A stretch of 64,000 nt of DNA from Acinetobacter sp. YWS30-1 (GCF_033558715.1 NZ_CP114607.1:98096-162095); one strand, 5' to 3'. Positions 36,471-46,140 are shown, counted from the first letter of the stretch. Made by a program: numbers and translations. Notes: generated by a model from the sequence alone, not told the origin.

Positions 36471-36641
36471 TAATTTCAGAGTAATAATTCGTTAAATAAA
36501 ACTTTAATTCAAAAATTAAAAAAGCTCAAGCTATTGTTTTTTATCAACATAAAACATTGACCGAAAAATATTAGAGTTAATTGTCCAAAATTATATTTCT
36601 ATTTTGGATTTACACCCGATGTTGTTGTTGTTATTCCCAAG

Positions 36642-37247
36642 GGCTTTGTTGCACAAAGATTTGAAATGCAAAGCGCCCCTAATTGAGCCAAATTTAAGGC
36701 GTAACTTGGGTAAGTGGTCGACCTAATTCCGTAAATCTGTTGAGGACTGCTACACGTGCATGGATCTCATTCACTTGGCTATCAAAACTCCTTGCACTGA
36801 GTTTATCTCCTAATAATTTGATGCAATGCATCTTAGTTTCAACCAACTTCGCCGATGATAGCCTGACCATTTTTTCCATAGTGTCCTGCCTAAACGTTTA
36901 ATTGTTCGAAGTAATTCATTTCGCTCTAGCGAGCTACTCTTTGTATCTTTCCATGGTTTCGCATTTTTTCTAGGTGGAATCACCGCATGTGCTTGCCGAT
37001 CTGCAATGACCTGACGGCATTGCTTGGTGTCATAAGCTCCATCGGTATAAACAGAGTCAATCTGCTCATCTTGTGGAATCTGATTAAGTAAATCACCAAG
37101 CACCTGTGAATCACTGACATTATTGGTTGTGAGCTGAATAGCGCGTATTTGTAGGGTTTTGGCATCTATACCAATATGTAGTTTACGCCATTGGCGACGA
37201 TATTCAGCTCCATGTTTCTTGCGTTTCCATTTGCCCTCACCTAGCTT
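36642..37247 (-). mobile_element. IS5-family element, right-end fragment with frameshifted transposase
   Basis: Begins with GGCTTTGTTGCACAAAG at 36642 and keeps the C-terminal half of the transposase on the minus strand (RRQWRKLHIG..., VYTDGAYDTKQCRQ, WKKWSGYHRR, then VETKMHCIKLLGDKL). One A is lost near 36843, so the frame breaks between HRRS and LVETK. The N-terminal half and its IS end are gone at about 37247. Confidence 0.8.
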
Positions 37248-37395
37248 TACTGGTGACTAAATTATAAGTGCTCCCATTCTTCACCATTATAACCATCAAG
37301 CAGTCACCCTGCCGATCTTCTTCATGCAAACACTGCATGATGACAATAGTCGGTGTGTCCGGTGAGTTAGTACGAGACTCAAGCGTATTCTGGAG

Positions 37396-37536
37396 CTACT
37401 TGATTACCCTCGCCTTCCTTAATGGGACAACTTCTTTCAAACAATCCCGACAAACCTTGATTCCTCCATCATTAATTATGTAATCGATTTCAGTCATACC
37501 ATGCAGGCCGAATAAACAGCATAGGAATTGAGACAT
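37396..37536 (-). CDS. 46-aa Cys-rich peptide, possibly the front of a broken gene
   Basis: MSQFLCCLFGLHGMTEIDYI then INDGGIKVCRDCLKEVVP, ending RKARVIK at an amber stop. A good ribosome site (GGAAAAGAG) precedes ATG 37536. The CC...H and C-x2-C arrangement could bind one zinc ion. After the stop the same frame stays open to the IS5 junction at 37247 (LQNTLESRTNSPDTPTIVIM), so the stop may be a mutation in a longer gene that the IS also truncated. Confidence 0.45.
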   Translation of the reverse strand: MSQFLCCLFGLHGMTEIDYIINDGGIKVCRDCLKEVVPLRKARVIK

Positions 37537-37554
37537 TACTCTTTTCCAAATAAT

Positions 37555-37579
37555 AAAAAACCATCCGAAGATGGTTTTT
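37555..37579. terminator. intrinsic terminator of the first I78-type gene
   Basis: AAAAAACCATC, loop CGAA, GATGGTTTTTG; A and T runs on both sides, 17 bp after the stop of the lipoprotein gene at 37596. Confidence 0.8.
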
Positions 37580-37595
37580 GTTTAGTCTTTAGCTA

Positions 37596-37898
37596 TTAGC
37601 CGCAGGAAACTTGAACGATAATTTTAGTTTGTGGATCGGTGACTACCGTAACTCTATTTGAGCGGTAATCTAAAGTTACTGGTTGACCTGGCGCAACCAT
37701 TCGTACAATTTCAGCTTTAGTCTTAGCTTTAATTACTGCTTCAGATAAACCAGTTTGTCCCACAAGCTTTGTTGCTTCATCAGTTATACAGCTAGTCATC
37801 GTATTTGGTTGTTGAGAAGGCATCTGTTCAGGATTATTTGCACATGCTGTCAATGCAACTGCCGCTAGAATTAAAGATAAATTCTGGATAATTTTCAT
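37596..37898 (-). CDS. I78-type peptidase-inhibitor lipoprotein (copy A)
   Basis: 100 aa from ATG 37898. Lipoprotein signal MKIIQNLSLILAAVALTACA with the lipobox LTAC. The C-terminal APGQPVTLDYRSNRVTVVTD then PQTKIIVQVSCG matches the peptidase inhibitor I78 family, small periplasmic inhibitors of serine proteases. It is a tandem paralogue of the gene at 38118-38420. Membrane-anchored in the periplasm or outer membrane. A longer frame upstream (to 37934) is not needed. Confidence 0.75.
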   Translation of the reverse strand: MKIIQNLSLILAAVALTACANNPEQMPSQQPNTMTSCITDEATKLVGQTGLSEAVIKAKTKAEIVRMVAPGQPVTLDYRSNRVTVVTDPQTKIIVQVSCG

Positions 37899-38072
37899 AA
37901 GCTTTTGTCTTATCAGGATTAAAAAGGTAACCATACCAAATACGATAACCTCGACTGTAGGCTTAACTACAATCTCTATACATTCTATTTAAACCGAATA
38001 TTTAATAAGAAAAGTATTGCTCTCTTAAAGTTAAGGTTTAAAAAATTCCATACAGATTTAATGCTCACAACT

Positions 38073-38096
38073 AAAAACCTCCCGAAGGAGGTTTTG
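38073..38096. terminator. intrinsic terminator of the second I78-type gene
   Basis: AAAAACCTCC, CGAA-type tight loop, GGAGGTTTTG; 22 bp after the stop of the gene at 38118. Confidence 0.75.
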
Positions 38097-38117
38097 TACA
38101 CTATAGCATTTAAGTTT

Positions 38118-38420
38118 TTAACCACAAAATGCCTTAAGAATAGTTTTAGTTTGTGGATCAGCAATTACTGTTACTCGTCCTGGATGATAATCTTTAGTTA
38201 TAGGTTGACCAGGTGCAACAAGTCTTACGACCTTAGCATTTGTTTTTGATTTGATGTCAGCTTCACTCGATAGTGTTGTACGGGCTAATGCTGCTGCACT
38301 TTCAGGTACGCATTTGTTCATCATTTCAGGCTTCTGAACAACGTCTGTATTAGGAGTGCCGGCACAAGCAGTCAAAGTCACTGCTGCAATAATAAGCGAT
38401 ACATGATAAATAATTTTCAT
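38118..38420 (-). CDS. I78-type peptidase-inhibitor lipoprotein (copy B)
   Basis: 100 aa. Signal MKIIYHVSLIIAAVTLTACA with lipobox LTAC, and a C-terminal inhibitor loop APGQPITKDYHPGRVTVIAD ending KAFCG. About half of the residues match copy A, including signal and tail, so the two arose by tandem duplication and then diverged. Each has its own terminator, so they are separate transcription units. Confidence 0.75.
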   Translation of the reverse strand: MKIIYHVSLIIAAVTLTACAGTPNTDVVQKPEMMNKCVPESAAALARTTLSSEADIKSKTNAKVVRLVAPGQPITKDYHPGRVTVIADPQTKTILKAFCG

Positions 38421-38712
38421 AAGCTTCTATCTTTAACATATAAAAGCAGGATCATACCTAGGAAGGCTTAGAGCAGCCTAGTCATATCAACAATGTTAAT
38501 ACACTTCTTTAAATATTGAGATTTAAAAAAAACCACTTAACTCTCCCAAGTTAAGCAGGCACATGTCAGGTCATCAATCTTTTTTGCTCTTTTTCTCCAC
38601 AAGCATCCTAACAAATAACTTATCTAGCCAAATAGAATTATTCCGCTTTGAATAGCCACTAATTTTGTAGACACCTTTTAGTTAGATAAAATGGCTAATT
38701 AACGAGGTGCTT

Positions 38713-38933
38713 ATGAGCAGTAAACGATATCCTGAAGAATTCAAAATTGAAGCAGTAAAGCAAGTTACCGAGAAAGGTTATAGTGTGGCCGAGGTTGCTG
38801 CGCGTTTAGGTACAACTACACATAGTTTATATGCCTGGATTAAACGCTATGATCCTCAACAACCCAAAGTTACTCAATCAGCAGATCCAACTGCAGAGCT
38901 AGCAAAGCTCAGAAAAGAACTGCAAAGAGTAAC
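38713..38933 (+). pseudogene. IS3-family OrfA, 3' end cut by an IS5 element
   Basis: MSSKRYPEEFKIEAVKQVTE, then the HTH (VAEVAARLGTTTHSLYAWIK) and a coiled-coil start (AELAKLRKELQRVTALLH). A possible IS terminus TGTAGACACC lies at 38667. The IS5 copy at 38934 removes the rest of orfA and all of orfB. It is a different IS3 group from the elements around tet(M). Confidence 0.8.
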
Positions 38934-39970
38934 GGCTTTGTTGCATAAAGGTTTGAAAGGCTGAGTTCCCTTAAGCTACTCAAACTTAAGAGACAACTTG
39001 GGTATGAGGGCGACCTAATTCTGTGAATTTATTCAAGACTGCCATGCGTGCATGGATCTCATTCACCTGACTTGGAAAACTCCGCGCTGTTAATTTATCG
39101 CCTAATAATTTGATGCAATGCATCTTGGTTTCAACCAAACTTCGACGGTGATAACCAGACCACTTTTTCCAAAGCGATCTGCCTAGCCGTTTGACTGTCT
39201 TTAATAATTCGTTCCGCTCTATAGACCTCGCTTGCTGATCCTTCCAAGGCTTTGCATTCTTTCTAGGTGGAATGATCGCATGTGCATCTCGATCTAAAAT
39301 GACTTGTCGGCAGTGCTTTGTGTCATAAGCACCATCTGTATAAACAGAATCAATTGGTTCATCCAAGGGAATTTGAGCAAGTAAATCTTCGAGTACTTGA
39401 GAATCACTGACATTATTTGTGGTGAGTTGTACTGCACGTATTTGCAGGGTTTTAGCATCTATAGCAATGTGAAGCTTACGCCATTGGCGACGATATTCAG
39501 CCCCATGTTTCTTGCGTTTCCATTCACCTTCACCAAGAAACTTCAAACCAGTAGAGTCTATGAGTAGATGCAGTCCATCACTACTTTTTTGATAGCTAAT
39601 CGCAATATCAATATGCTTTTGTCTACGACAAAGGGTGGAATAATCCGGAGCTGTCCAATCTAATCCAGAGAGTTTAATCAGACTTTGAACAAAACCTGTG
39701 ACCATACGTAAAGAGAGTCGGAATAGTAATTTGATCATTAAGCAGCATTGAATCGCTGTATCGGAGTAGGTTTGATTTCGACCTTGCTTGCCTTGTGATT
39801 GTGCATACCACTGAGTCTTTGGATCAAACCAAATGGAAATATTACCTCGGTTAATTAAGGCTCGGTTATAGGATGACCAATTGGTTGTACGGTAGATTTT
39901 AGAGGCAGGCTTATTCATTTTGAAATCATATTGCTGAATAAGCTTTTGATGCTAGGTTTGTGCAACAAAG
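38934..39970 (-). mobile_element. IS5-family element, last 2 bases replaced by IS6
   Basis: Left end GGCTTTGTTGCATAAAG at 38934; the right end reads TTTGTGCAACAAAG at 39957-39970 and then, instead of the final CC, the IS6 element begins. Length 1037 of an expected 1039 bp. The IS6 insertion or adjacent deletion therefore cut precisely at the IS5 tip. Confidence 0.88.
38986..39918 (-). CDS. IS5-family transposase
   Basis: 310 aa, full length, about 90% like the one at 18388-19320 (IDSTGLKFLGEGEWKRKKHG, YTDGAYDTKHCRQ, RRSLVETKMHCIKLLG). The gene is intact, but one IS end is damaged, so the element is probably not mobile by itself. Confidence 0.9.
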   Translation of the reverse strand: MNKPASKIYRTTNWSSYNRALINRGNISIWFDPKTQWYAQSQGKQGRNQTYSDTAIQCCLMIKLLFRLSLRMVTGFVQSLIKLSGLDWTAPDYSTLCRRQKHIDIAISYQKSSDGLHLLIDSTGLKFLGEGEWKRKKHGAEYRRQWRKLHIAIDAKTLQIRAVQLTTNNVSDSQVLEDLLAQIPLDEPIDSVYTDGAYDTKHCRQVILDRDAHAIIPPRKNAKPWKDQQARSIERNELLKTVKRLGRSLWKKWSGYHRRSLVETKMHCIKLLGDKLTARSFPSQVNEIHARMAVLNKFTELGRPHTQVVS

Positions 39971-40789
39971 GGCACTGTTGCAAATAGAGATTTGAGTCGA
40001 TGATGTTCCCTTTAAAAAGTACTTAGAGACCGAAAACCCTGTTGATTAGACACACTTCACCCTGAGGCTGACCATAATAAAATGACGATGCTTGTCCTTT
40101 ACGTAGTGCACGCATGACTTCAATACCTTTAATTGTGGCATAAGCCGTCTTCATAGATTTGAATCCTAATGTGGCCCTGATGATCCGCTTTAGCTTGCCA
40201 TGATCACATTCAATCACGTTATTTTTAAACTTAATCTGCCTGTGCTCAAGGTCTGGTGGACATTTACCTTCCCGTTTTAACCGTGATAAAGCACGTCCAT
40301 ATGTGGGTGCTTTATCCGTGTTGATCACTTGTGGAATTTGCCACTTCTTCACATTATTTAAAATTTTTCCAAGAAAACAATATGCTGATTTGGTATTACG
40401 TCTAGAAGAAAGATAAAAATCAATGGTATCGCCACGTTGATCGACTGCACGATACAGATAAGACCATCGTCCATTCACTTTTACATAGGTTTCATCAATA
40501 TGCCACGAGCTCAGATCTGTAGGATTACGCCAATACCAGCGTAAACGTTTTTCTATTTCAGGAGCATAACGTTGAACCCAACGGTAAATAGTCGTGTGAT
40601 CAACATTCACACCCCGTTCGGCCAGCATTTCCTGCAGTTCACGATAGCTAATGCCATATTTACAATACCAGCGCACAGCCCAAAGAATGATTTCGCCCTG
40701 AAAATGCCGACCATGGAAAGGATTCATATGCTGCACCTTTAGCTAAAACAGTCTTCAGCTTACCATTCGTGGTTATTTGCAACAGTGCC
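39971..40789 (-). mobile_element. IS6-family element, IS1006/IS1008-like (copy 2)
   Basis: 819 bp from GGCACTGTTGCAAATAG at 39971 to AACAGTGCC at 40789. It truncates an IS5 on the left and ISCR2 on the right. Directly repeated with copy 3 at 47496; together they bound the floR-sul2 segment as a pseudo-compound transposon of about 8.3 kb. Flanking 8-mers do not match. Confidence 0.92.
40023..40736 (-). CDS. IS6-family transposase (IS1006/IS1008-like)
   Basis: 237 aa, identical in sequence to the copy at 47548-48261. DDE motifs WHIDETYVKVNGRW, VINTDKAPTYGRAL and VIECDHGKLK. It differs from copy 1 only inside residues 103-170. Probable true start is the Met of MNPFHGRHF, three codons in. Confidence 0.92.
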   Translation of the reverse strand: MQHMNPFHGRHFQGEIILWAVRWYCKYGISYRELQEMLAERGVNVDHTTIYRWVQRYAPEIEKRLRWYWRNPTDLSSWHIDETYVKVNGRWSYLYRAVDQRGDTIDFYLSSRRNTKSAYCFLGKILNNVKKWQIPQVINTDKAPTYGRALSRLKREGKCPPDLEHRQIKFKNNVIECDHGKLKRIIRATLGFKSMKTAYATIKGIEVMRALRKGQASSFYYGQPQGEVCLINRVFGL

Positions 40790-41621
40790 GCTGACGCACA
40801 CCATCGCCCACCGGGTGGGTCGCTATCTGGAACGGCAAGGCCTGCTGGAACGGGATGTCGAAAACAGCTATCTGGCCTCGGATGCGGTGGATGACGACCC
40901 GATGACACCCCTGCTGGGGCACTCGATCACTTACCGTATCGCTGTCGGTTCACAGGCGGGGCGAAAGGTGTTCACTTTGCAAACTCTGCCGACCAGTGGT
41001 GATCCGTTCGGTGACGGGATTGGCAAGGTAGCCGGGTCCAGCCTGCACGCCGGCGTGGCGGCCAGGGCCGATGAACGCAAGAAGCTCGAACGGCTGTGCC
41101 GGTACATCAGCCGCCCGGCGGTATCCGAGAAGCGGCTGTCGTTAACACGAGGCGGCAACGTGCGCTACCAGCTCAAGACGCCGTACCGGGACGGCACCAC
41201 GCACGTCATTTTCGAACCATTGGATTTCATTGCAAGGCTGGCCGCCCTGGTACCGAAGCCCAGAGTCAACCTAACCCGCTTCCACGGGGTGTTCGCACCC
41301 AACAGTCGGCACCGGGCGTTGGTCACGCCGGCAAAACGGGGCAGGGGCAACAAGGTCAGGGTGGCTGATGAACCGGCAACACCAGCACAACGGCGAGCGT
41401 CGATGACATGGGCGCAACGGCTCAAGCGTGTTTTCAATATCGACATCGAGACCTGCAGCGGCTGCGGCGGCGCCATGAAAGTCATCGCCTGCATTGAAGA
41501 CCCTATAGTGATCAAGCAGATCCTTGATCACCTGAAGCACAAAGCCGAAACCAGCGGGACCAGGGCGTTACCCGAAAGCCGGGCGCCACCGGCTGAGCTG
41601 CTCCTGGGTCTGTTTGACTGA
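40790..41621 (+). pseudogene. ISCR2 rolling-circle transposase, N-terminus missing
   Basis: The last 276 codons of the 497-aa IS91-like transposase remain, ending in the zinc-finger-like IDIETCSGCGGAMKVIACIE and LLLGLFD. The N-terminal HUH-related catalytic region is absent, so it is inactive. Confidence 0.9.
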
Positions 41622-41856
41622 CGAGCCTGAAGGCCAACGATACCAATCAAAATGCTGCGTTCACAGCGCCGCGGCAGGGATCCGCCGTGCTGGTTGTCGG
41701 AAAAGGAGCCGCTAGTGGGAAAGAGGAGGGTAAATTTTCAGCGTTGCTGGCTCCCCGTCAGCCGGATTGGGTTGCATCGCAGGGGTGTCGAAAGAGTCAA
41801 CTGCGGTCCAAAGCTGTTGGACTTGGGTGAAAAGGGCGTTTATTCTTCCTATACGT
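40790..41856 (+). mobile_element. ISCR2, 5'-truncated copy
   Basis: The 1067 bp are a direct repeat of 45074-46140 (the distal part of the complete ISCR2). It starts inside the transposase gene where the IS6 element cuts it (in-frame codons for LTHTIAHRVGRYLERQGLLE) and keeps the transposase C-terminus (stop at 41621) and the IS end TATACGT at 41856. Confidence 0.92.
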
Positions 41857-42536
41857 GCCGCGTTCCAGGCGGCGACTATGAGGGCTATGTCGATGCCCAT
41901 GTGCGCCGGCTGGAGGCGCTACGCCGGGCCGGTATCGTCGAGCGGATCGACGCCGACCAATGGCGCATCCCCGATGATCTGGTCAGCCGTGCCGCCGCCC
42001 ATGACGCCGGCCGAGACAGTCAGGCCAGCGTTCGCGTCCTTTCCCCGGTCGATCTGAACAAACAGATCGGATCGGACGGCGCGACCTGGCTGGACCGGCG
42101 GCTGATCCACGGCGAGACGGCCGACCTTGCGCCAACCGGCTTCGGGCAACAAGTCCGCGAAGCCATGGACCAGCGCCGCGAGCACCATATCGAACAGGGC
42201 GACGCCACCCGCAGCCGGGACAGCCGCGTCTTCTACCGGCGCAACCTTCTCGCCATCCTGCGGGAGCGCGAGGTAGCCGGCGTCGGATCGGATATGGCTT
42301 TGAGTAAGGGCCTGCCGTTCCGCGCCGCCACGGACGGCGAGAGCGTCAGCGGCAAGTTTACCGGAACCGTGCATCTATCGAGCGGCAAGTTCGCCGTGGT
42401 CGAGAAATCCCATGAGTTCACCCTTGTCCCGTGGCGGCCGATCATCGACCGCCAACTCGGCCGCGAGGTTATGGGCATCGTGCAGGGCGGGTCGGTGTCG
42501 TGGCAGTTAGGGCGGCAGAGGGGGCTGGAACGCTGA
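41857..42536 (+). pseudogene. virD2: virD2-type relaxase C-terminal fragment
   Basis: Codons from about 41863 read VPGGDYEGYVDAHVRRLEAL, LIHGETADLAPTGFGQQVRE and VVEKSHEFTLVPWRPIIDRQ, the DUF3363 region of VirD2-like relaxases. The N-terminal relaxase domain is missing; the frame joins by chance to the ISCR2 end upstream. It is the usual passenger beside floR in ISCR2 regions. Confidence 0.8.
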
Positions 42537-42752
42537 GTGCGCCCATGCCGCATTGCGAAGCAAAAGATAATCGGATAAAATGTAGCAATTCATATTCGTA
42601 AGCGTGGAGTAATCAGATGGGAAATTCCAAGTCATCAGACAAGTAAGCCGCAACAACCAGTATTGTTGTTGCGGCGCTCTGTAAGGCTAGTCTCATCTGA
42701 TTGCTGACGAGCAGACGTCGCCCGGTATTCCTTAATCGAGGGTTGATTCGTC

Positions 42753-43967
42753 ATGACCACCACACGCCCCGCGTGGGCCTATACGCTGCCGGCAGCACTG
42801 CTGCTGATGGCTCCTTTCGACATCCTCGCTTCACTGGCGATGGATATTTATCTCCCTGTCGTTCCAGCGATGCCCGGCATCCTGAACACGACGCCCGCTA
42901 TGATCCAACTCACGTTGAGCCTCTATATGGTGATGCTCGGCGTGGGCCAGGTGATTTTTGGTCCGCTCTCAGACAGAATCGGGCGACGGCCAATTCTACT
43001 TGCGGGCGCAACGGCTTTCGTCATTGCGTCTCTGGGAGCAGCTTGGTCTTCAACTGCACCGGCCTTTGTCGCTTTCCGTCTACTTCAAGCAGTGGGCGCG
43101 TCGGCCATGCTGGTGGCGACGTTCGCGACGGTTCGCGACGTTTATGCCAACCGTCCTGAGGGTGTCGTCATCTACGGCCTTTTCACTTCGATACTGGCGT
43201 TCGTGCCTGCGCTCGGCCCTATCGCCGGAGCATTGATCGGCGAGTTCTTGGGATGGCAGGCGATATTCATTACTTTGGCTATACTGGCGATGCTCGCACT
43301 CCTAAATGCGGGTTTCAGGTGGCACGAAACCCGCCCTCTGGATCAAGTCAAGACGCGCCGATCTGTCTTGCCGATCTTCGCGAGTCCGGCTTTTTGGGTT
43401 TACACTGTCGGCTTTAGCGCCGGTATGGGCACCTTCTTCGTCTTCTTCTCGACGGCTCCCCGTGTGCTCATAGGCCAAGCGGAATATTCCGAGATCGGAT
43501 TCAGCTTTGCCTTCGCCACTGTCGCGCTTGTAATGATCGTGACAACCCGTTTCGCGAAGTCCTTTGTCGCCAGATGGGGCATCGCAGGATGCGTGGCGCG
43601 TGGGATGGCGTTGCTTGTTTGCGGAGCGGTCCTGTTGGGGATCGGCGAACTTTACGGCTCGCCGTCATTCCTCACCTTCATCCTACCGATGTGGGTTGTC
43701 GCGGTCGGTATTGTCTTCACGGTGTCCGTTACCGCGAACGGCGCTTTGGCAGAGTTCGACGACATCGCGGGATCAGCGGTCGCGTTCTACTTCTGCGTTC
43801 AAAGCCTGATAGTCAGCATTGTCGGGACATTGGCGGTGGCACTTTTAAACGGTGACACAGCGTGGCCCGTGATCTGTTACGCCACGGCGATGGCGGTACT
43901 GGTTTCGTTGGGGCTGGTGCTCCTTCGGCTCCGTGGGGCTGCCACCGAGAAGTCGCCAGTCGTCTAA
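42753..43967 (+). CDS. floR: FloR florfenicol/chloramphenicol exporter
   Basis: 404 aa, 12-helix MFS drug:H+ antiporter of the DHA1 group. Starts MTTTRPAWAYTLPAALLLMA; the loop motif FGPLSDRIGRRPILLAGA (motif A) and motif D1-type LYMVMLGVGQVIFGP are present, and LRLRGAATEKSPVV ends it. It pumps phenicols from the inner membrane. G+C-rich relative to the Acinetobacter DNA. It sits in the known order delta-ISCR2, delta-virD2, floR, delta-lysR, ISCR2. Confidence 0.97.
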   Translation: MTTTRPAWAYTLPAALLLMAPFDILASLAMDIYLPVVPAMPGILNTTPAMIQLTLSLYMVMLGVGQVIFGPLSDRIGRRPILLAGATAFVIASLGAAWSSTAPAFVAFRLLQAVGASAMLVATFATVRDVYANRPEGVVIYGLFTSILAFVPALGPIAGALIGEFLGWQAIFITLAILAMLALLNAGFRWHETRPLDQVKTRRSVLPIFASPAFWVYTVGFSAGMGTFFVFFSTAPRVLIGQAEYSEIGFSFAFATVALVMIVTTRFAKSFVARWGIAGCVARGMALLVCGAVLLGIGELYGSPSFLTFILPMWVVAVGIVFTVSVTANGALAEFDDIAGSAVAFYFCVQSLIVSIVGTLAVALLNGDTAWPVICYATAMAVLVSLGLVLLRLRGAATEKSPVV

Positions 43968-43994
43968 CCGACGACTGGTAGCAGGCCCGCTCCG

Positions 43995-44300
43995 ATGCGG
44001 CGCACTAACCATCGAAACCTCGTGAATGTCGGTATCCTGTCTGGCAGGATACCGCTCATTTCCCTTGTTCAGTTCATCGCCGTCGCCGAGCATCTGAATT
44101 TTCGGCATGCGGCCAAGGCACTTGGTATCAGCCAGTCGAGCGTCAGCGCGCGTGTGAAAGCGCTGGAGGATAACCTTGGTGTCCTGCTATTTGAGCGCCA
44201 TGCGCGGGGCGTTCGGCTAACAGACGCAGGCAGGCACTTCATGGAGCGTGTCACGGCGGGTGTCGATCAACTCGATCACGCAGTGAAGACCGCGGAGTGA
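43995..44300 (+). pseudogene. LysR-family regulator fragment downstream of floR
   Basis: 101 codons with a full N-terminal HTH (LVQFIAVAEHLNFRHAAKAL, GISQSSVSARVKALEDNLGV) and start of the linker helix; the effector domain is cut by the ISCR2 end at 44296. It is the standard truncated lysR of floR regions and is unlikely to control floR. Confidence 0.88.
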
Positions 44301-46140
44301 CGGGCACTGGCTGGCAATGTCTAGCAACGGCAGGCATTTCGGCTGAGGGTAAAAGAACTTTCCGCTAAGCGATAGACTGTATGTAAACACAGTATTGCAA
44401 GGACGCGGAACATGCCTCATGTGGCGGCCAGGACGGCCAGCCGGGATCGGGATACTGGTCGTTACCAGAGCCACCGACCCGAGCAAACCCTTCTCTATCA
44501 GATCGTTGACGAGTATTACCCGGCATTCGCTGCGCTTATGGCAGAGCAGGGAAAGGAATTGCCGGGCTATGTGCAACGGGAATTTGAAGAATTTCTCCAA
44601 TGCGGGCGGCTGGAGCATGGCTTTCTACGGGTTCGCTGCGAGTCTTGCCACGCCGAGCACCTGGTCGCTTTCAGCTGTAAGCGTCGCGGTTTCTGCCCGA
44701 GCTGTGGGGCGCGGCGGATGGCCGAAAGTGCCGCCTTGCTGGTTGATGAAGTACTGCCTGAACAACCCATGCGTCAGTGGGTGTTGAGCTTCCCGTTTCA
44801 GCTGCGTTTCCTGTTTGCCAGCCGGCCCGAGATCATGGGGTGGGTGCTGGGCATCGTTTACCGCGTCATTGCCACGCACCTGGTCAAGAAAGCGGGCCAT
44901 ACCCACCAAGTGGCCAAGACGGGCGCGGTCACCCTGATCCAGCGTTTTGGATCGGCGCTCAATCTGAATGTTCACTTCCACATGCTGTTTCTCGACGGTG
45001 TGTATGTCGAGCAATCCCACGGCTCAGCGCGTTTCCGCTGGGTCAAGGCGCCGACCAGCCCAGAGCTCACCCAGCTGACGCACACCATCGCCCACCGGGT
45101 GGGTCGCTATCTGGAACGGCAAGGCCTGCTGGAACGGGATGTCGAAAACAGCTATCTGGCCTCGGATGCGGTGGATGACGACCCGATGACACCCCTGCTG
45201 GGGCACTCGATCACTTACCGTATCGCTGTCGGTTCACAGGCGGGGCGAAAGGTGTTCACTTTGCAAACTCTGCCGACCAGTGGTGATCCGTTCGGTGACG
45301 GGATTGGCAAGGTAGCCGGGTCCAGCCTGCACGCCGGCGTGGCGGCCAGGGCCGATGAACGCAAGAAGCTCGAACGGCTGTGCCGGTACATCAGCCGCCC
45401 GGCGGTATCCGAGAAGCGGCTGTCGTTAACACGAGGCGGCAACGTGCGCTACCAGCTCAAGACGCCGTACCGGGACGGCACCACGCACGTCATTTTCGAA
45501 CCATTGGATTTCATTGCAAGGCTGGCCGCCCTGGTACCGAAGCCCAGAGTCAACCTAACCCGCTTCCACGGGGTGTTCGCACCCAACAGTCGGCACCGGG
45601 CGTTGGTCACGCCGGCAAAACGGGGCAGGGGCAACAAGGTCAGGGTGGCTGATGAACCGGCAACACCAGCACAACGGCGAGCGTCGATGACATGGGCGCA
45701 ACGGCTCAAGCGTGTTTTCAATATCGACATCGAGACCTGCAGCGGCTGCGGCGGCGCCATGAAAGTCATCGCCTGCATTGAAGACCCTATAGTGATCAAG
45801 CAGATCCTTGATCACCTGAAGCACAAAGCCGAAACCAGCGGGACCAGGGCGTTACCCGAAAGCCGGGCGCCACCGGCTGAGCTGCTCCTGGGTCTGTTTG
45901 ACTGACGAGCCTGAAGGCCAACGATACCAATCAAAATGCTGCGTTCACAGCGCCGCGGCAGGGATCCGCCGTGCTGGTTGTCGGAAAAGGAGCCGCTAGT
46001 GGGAAAGAGGAGGGTAAATTTTCAGCGTTGCTGGCTCCCCGTCAGCCGGATTGGGTTGCATCGCAGGGGTGTCGAAAGAGTCAACTGCGGTCCAAAGCTG
46101 TTGGACTTGGGTGAAAAGGGCGTTTATTCTTCCTATACGT
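44296..46140 (+). mobile_element. ISCR2, complete
   Basis: 1845 bp, the expected length, from the lysR junction to the delta-glmM junction. It has no inverted repeats, as for the IS91-like ISCR group, which move by rolling circle and carry along DNA next to one end. Its distal 1067 bp are repeated at 40790-41856, so recombination between the copies would release a 4284-bp circle with virD2', floR, lysR' and one ISCR2. Confidence 0.92.
44412..45905 (+). CDS. ISCR2 rolling-circle transposase
   Basis: 497 aa, Y2-like transposase of the IS91/ISCR family. N-terminal zinc region RCESCHAEHLVAFSCKRRGF then CPSCGARRMAESAALL; HUH-type site LNLNVHFHMLFLDGVY (His-x-His); C-terminal CSGCGGAMK. Full length and probably active. 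Start ATG 44412 follows GGACGCGGAAC. Confidence 0.93.
   Translation: MPHVAARTASRDRDTGRYQSHRPEQTLLYQIVDEYYPAFAALMAEQGKELPGYVQREFEEFLQCGRLEHGFLRVRCESCHAEHLVAFSCKRRGFCPSCGARRMAESAALLVDEVLPEQPMRQWVLSFPFQLRFLFASRPEIMGWVLGIVYRVIATHLVKKAGHTHQVAKTGAVTLIQRFGSALNLNVHFHMLFLDGVYVEQSHGSARFRWVKAPTSPELTQLTHTIAHRVGRYLERQGLLERDVENSYLASDAVDDDPMTPLLGHSITYRIAVGSQAGRKVFTLQTLPTSGDPFGDGIGKVAGSSLHAGVAARADERKKLERLCRYISRPAVSEKRLSLTRGGNVRYQLKTPYRDGTTHVIFEPLDFIARLAALVPKPRVNLTRFHGVFAPNSRHRALVTPAKRGRGNKVRVADEPATPAQRRASMTWAQRLKRVFNIDIETCSGCGGAMKVIACIEDPIVIKQILDHLKHKAETSGTRALPESRAPPAELLLGLFD

Noticed and set aside
41165..45824. Numerous long minus-strand ORFs in the ISCR2/floR region
   Set aside because: They lie opposite the ISCR2 transposase, floR and virD2 codons in high-G+C DNA, where long shadow frames are expected; none matches a known family, and they occur identically in both ISCR2 copies.
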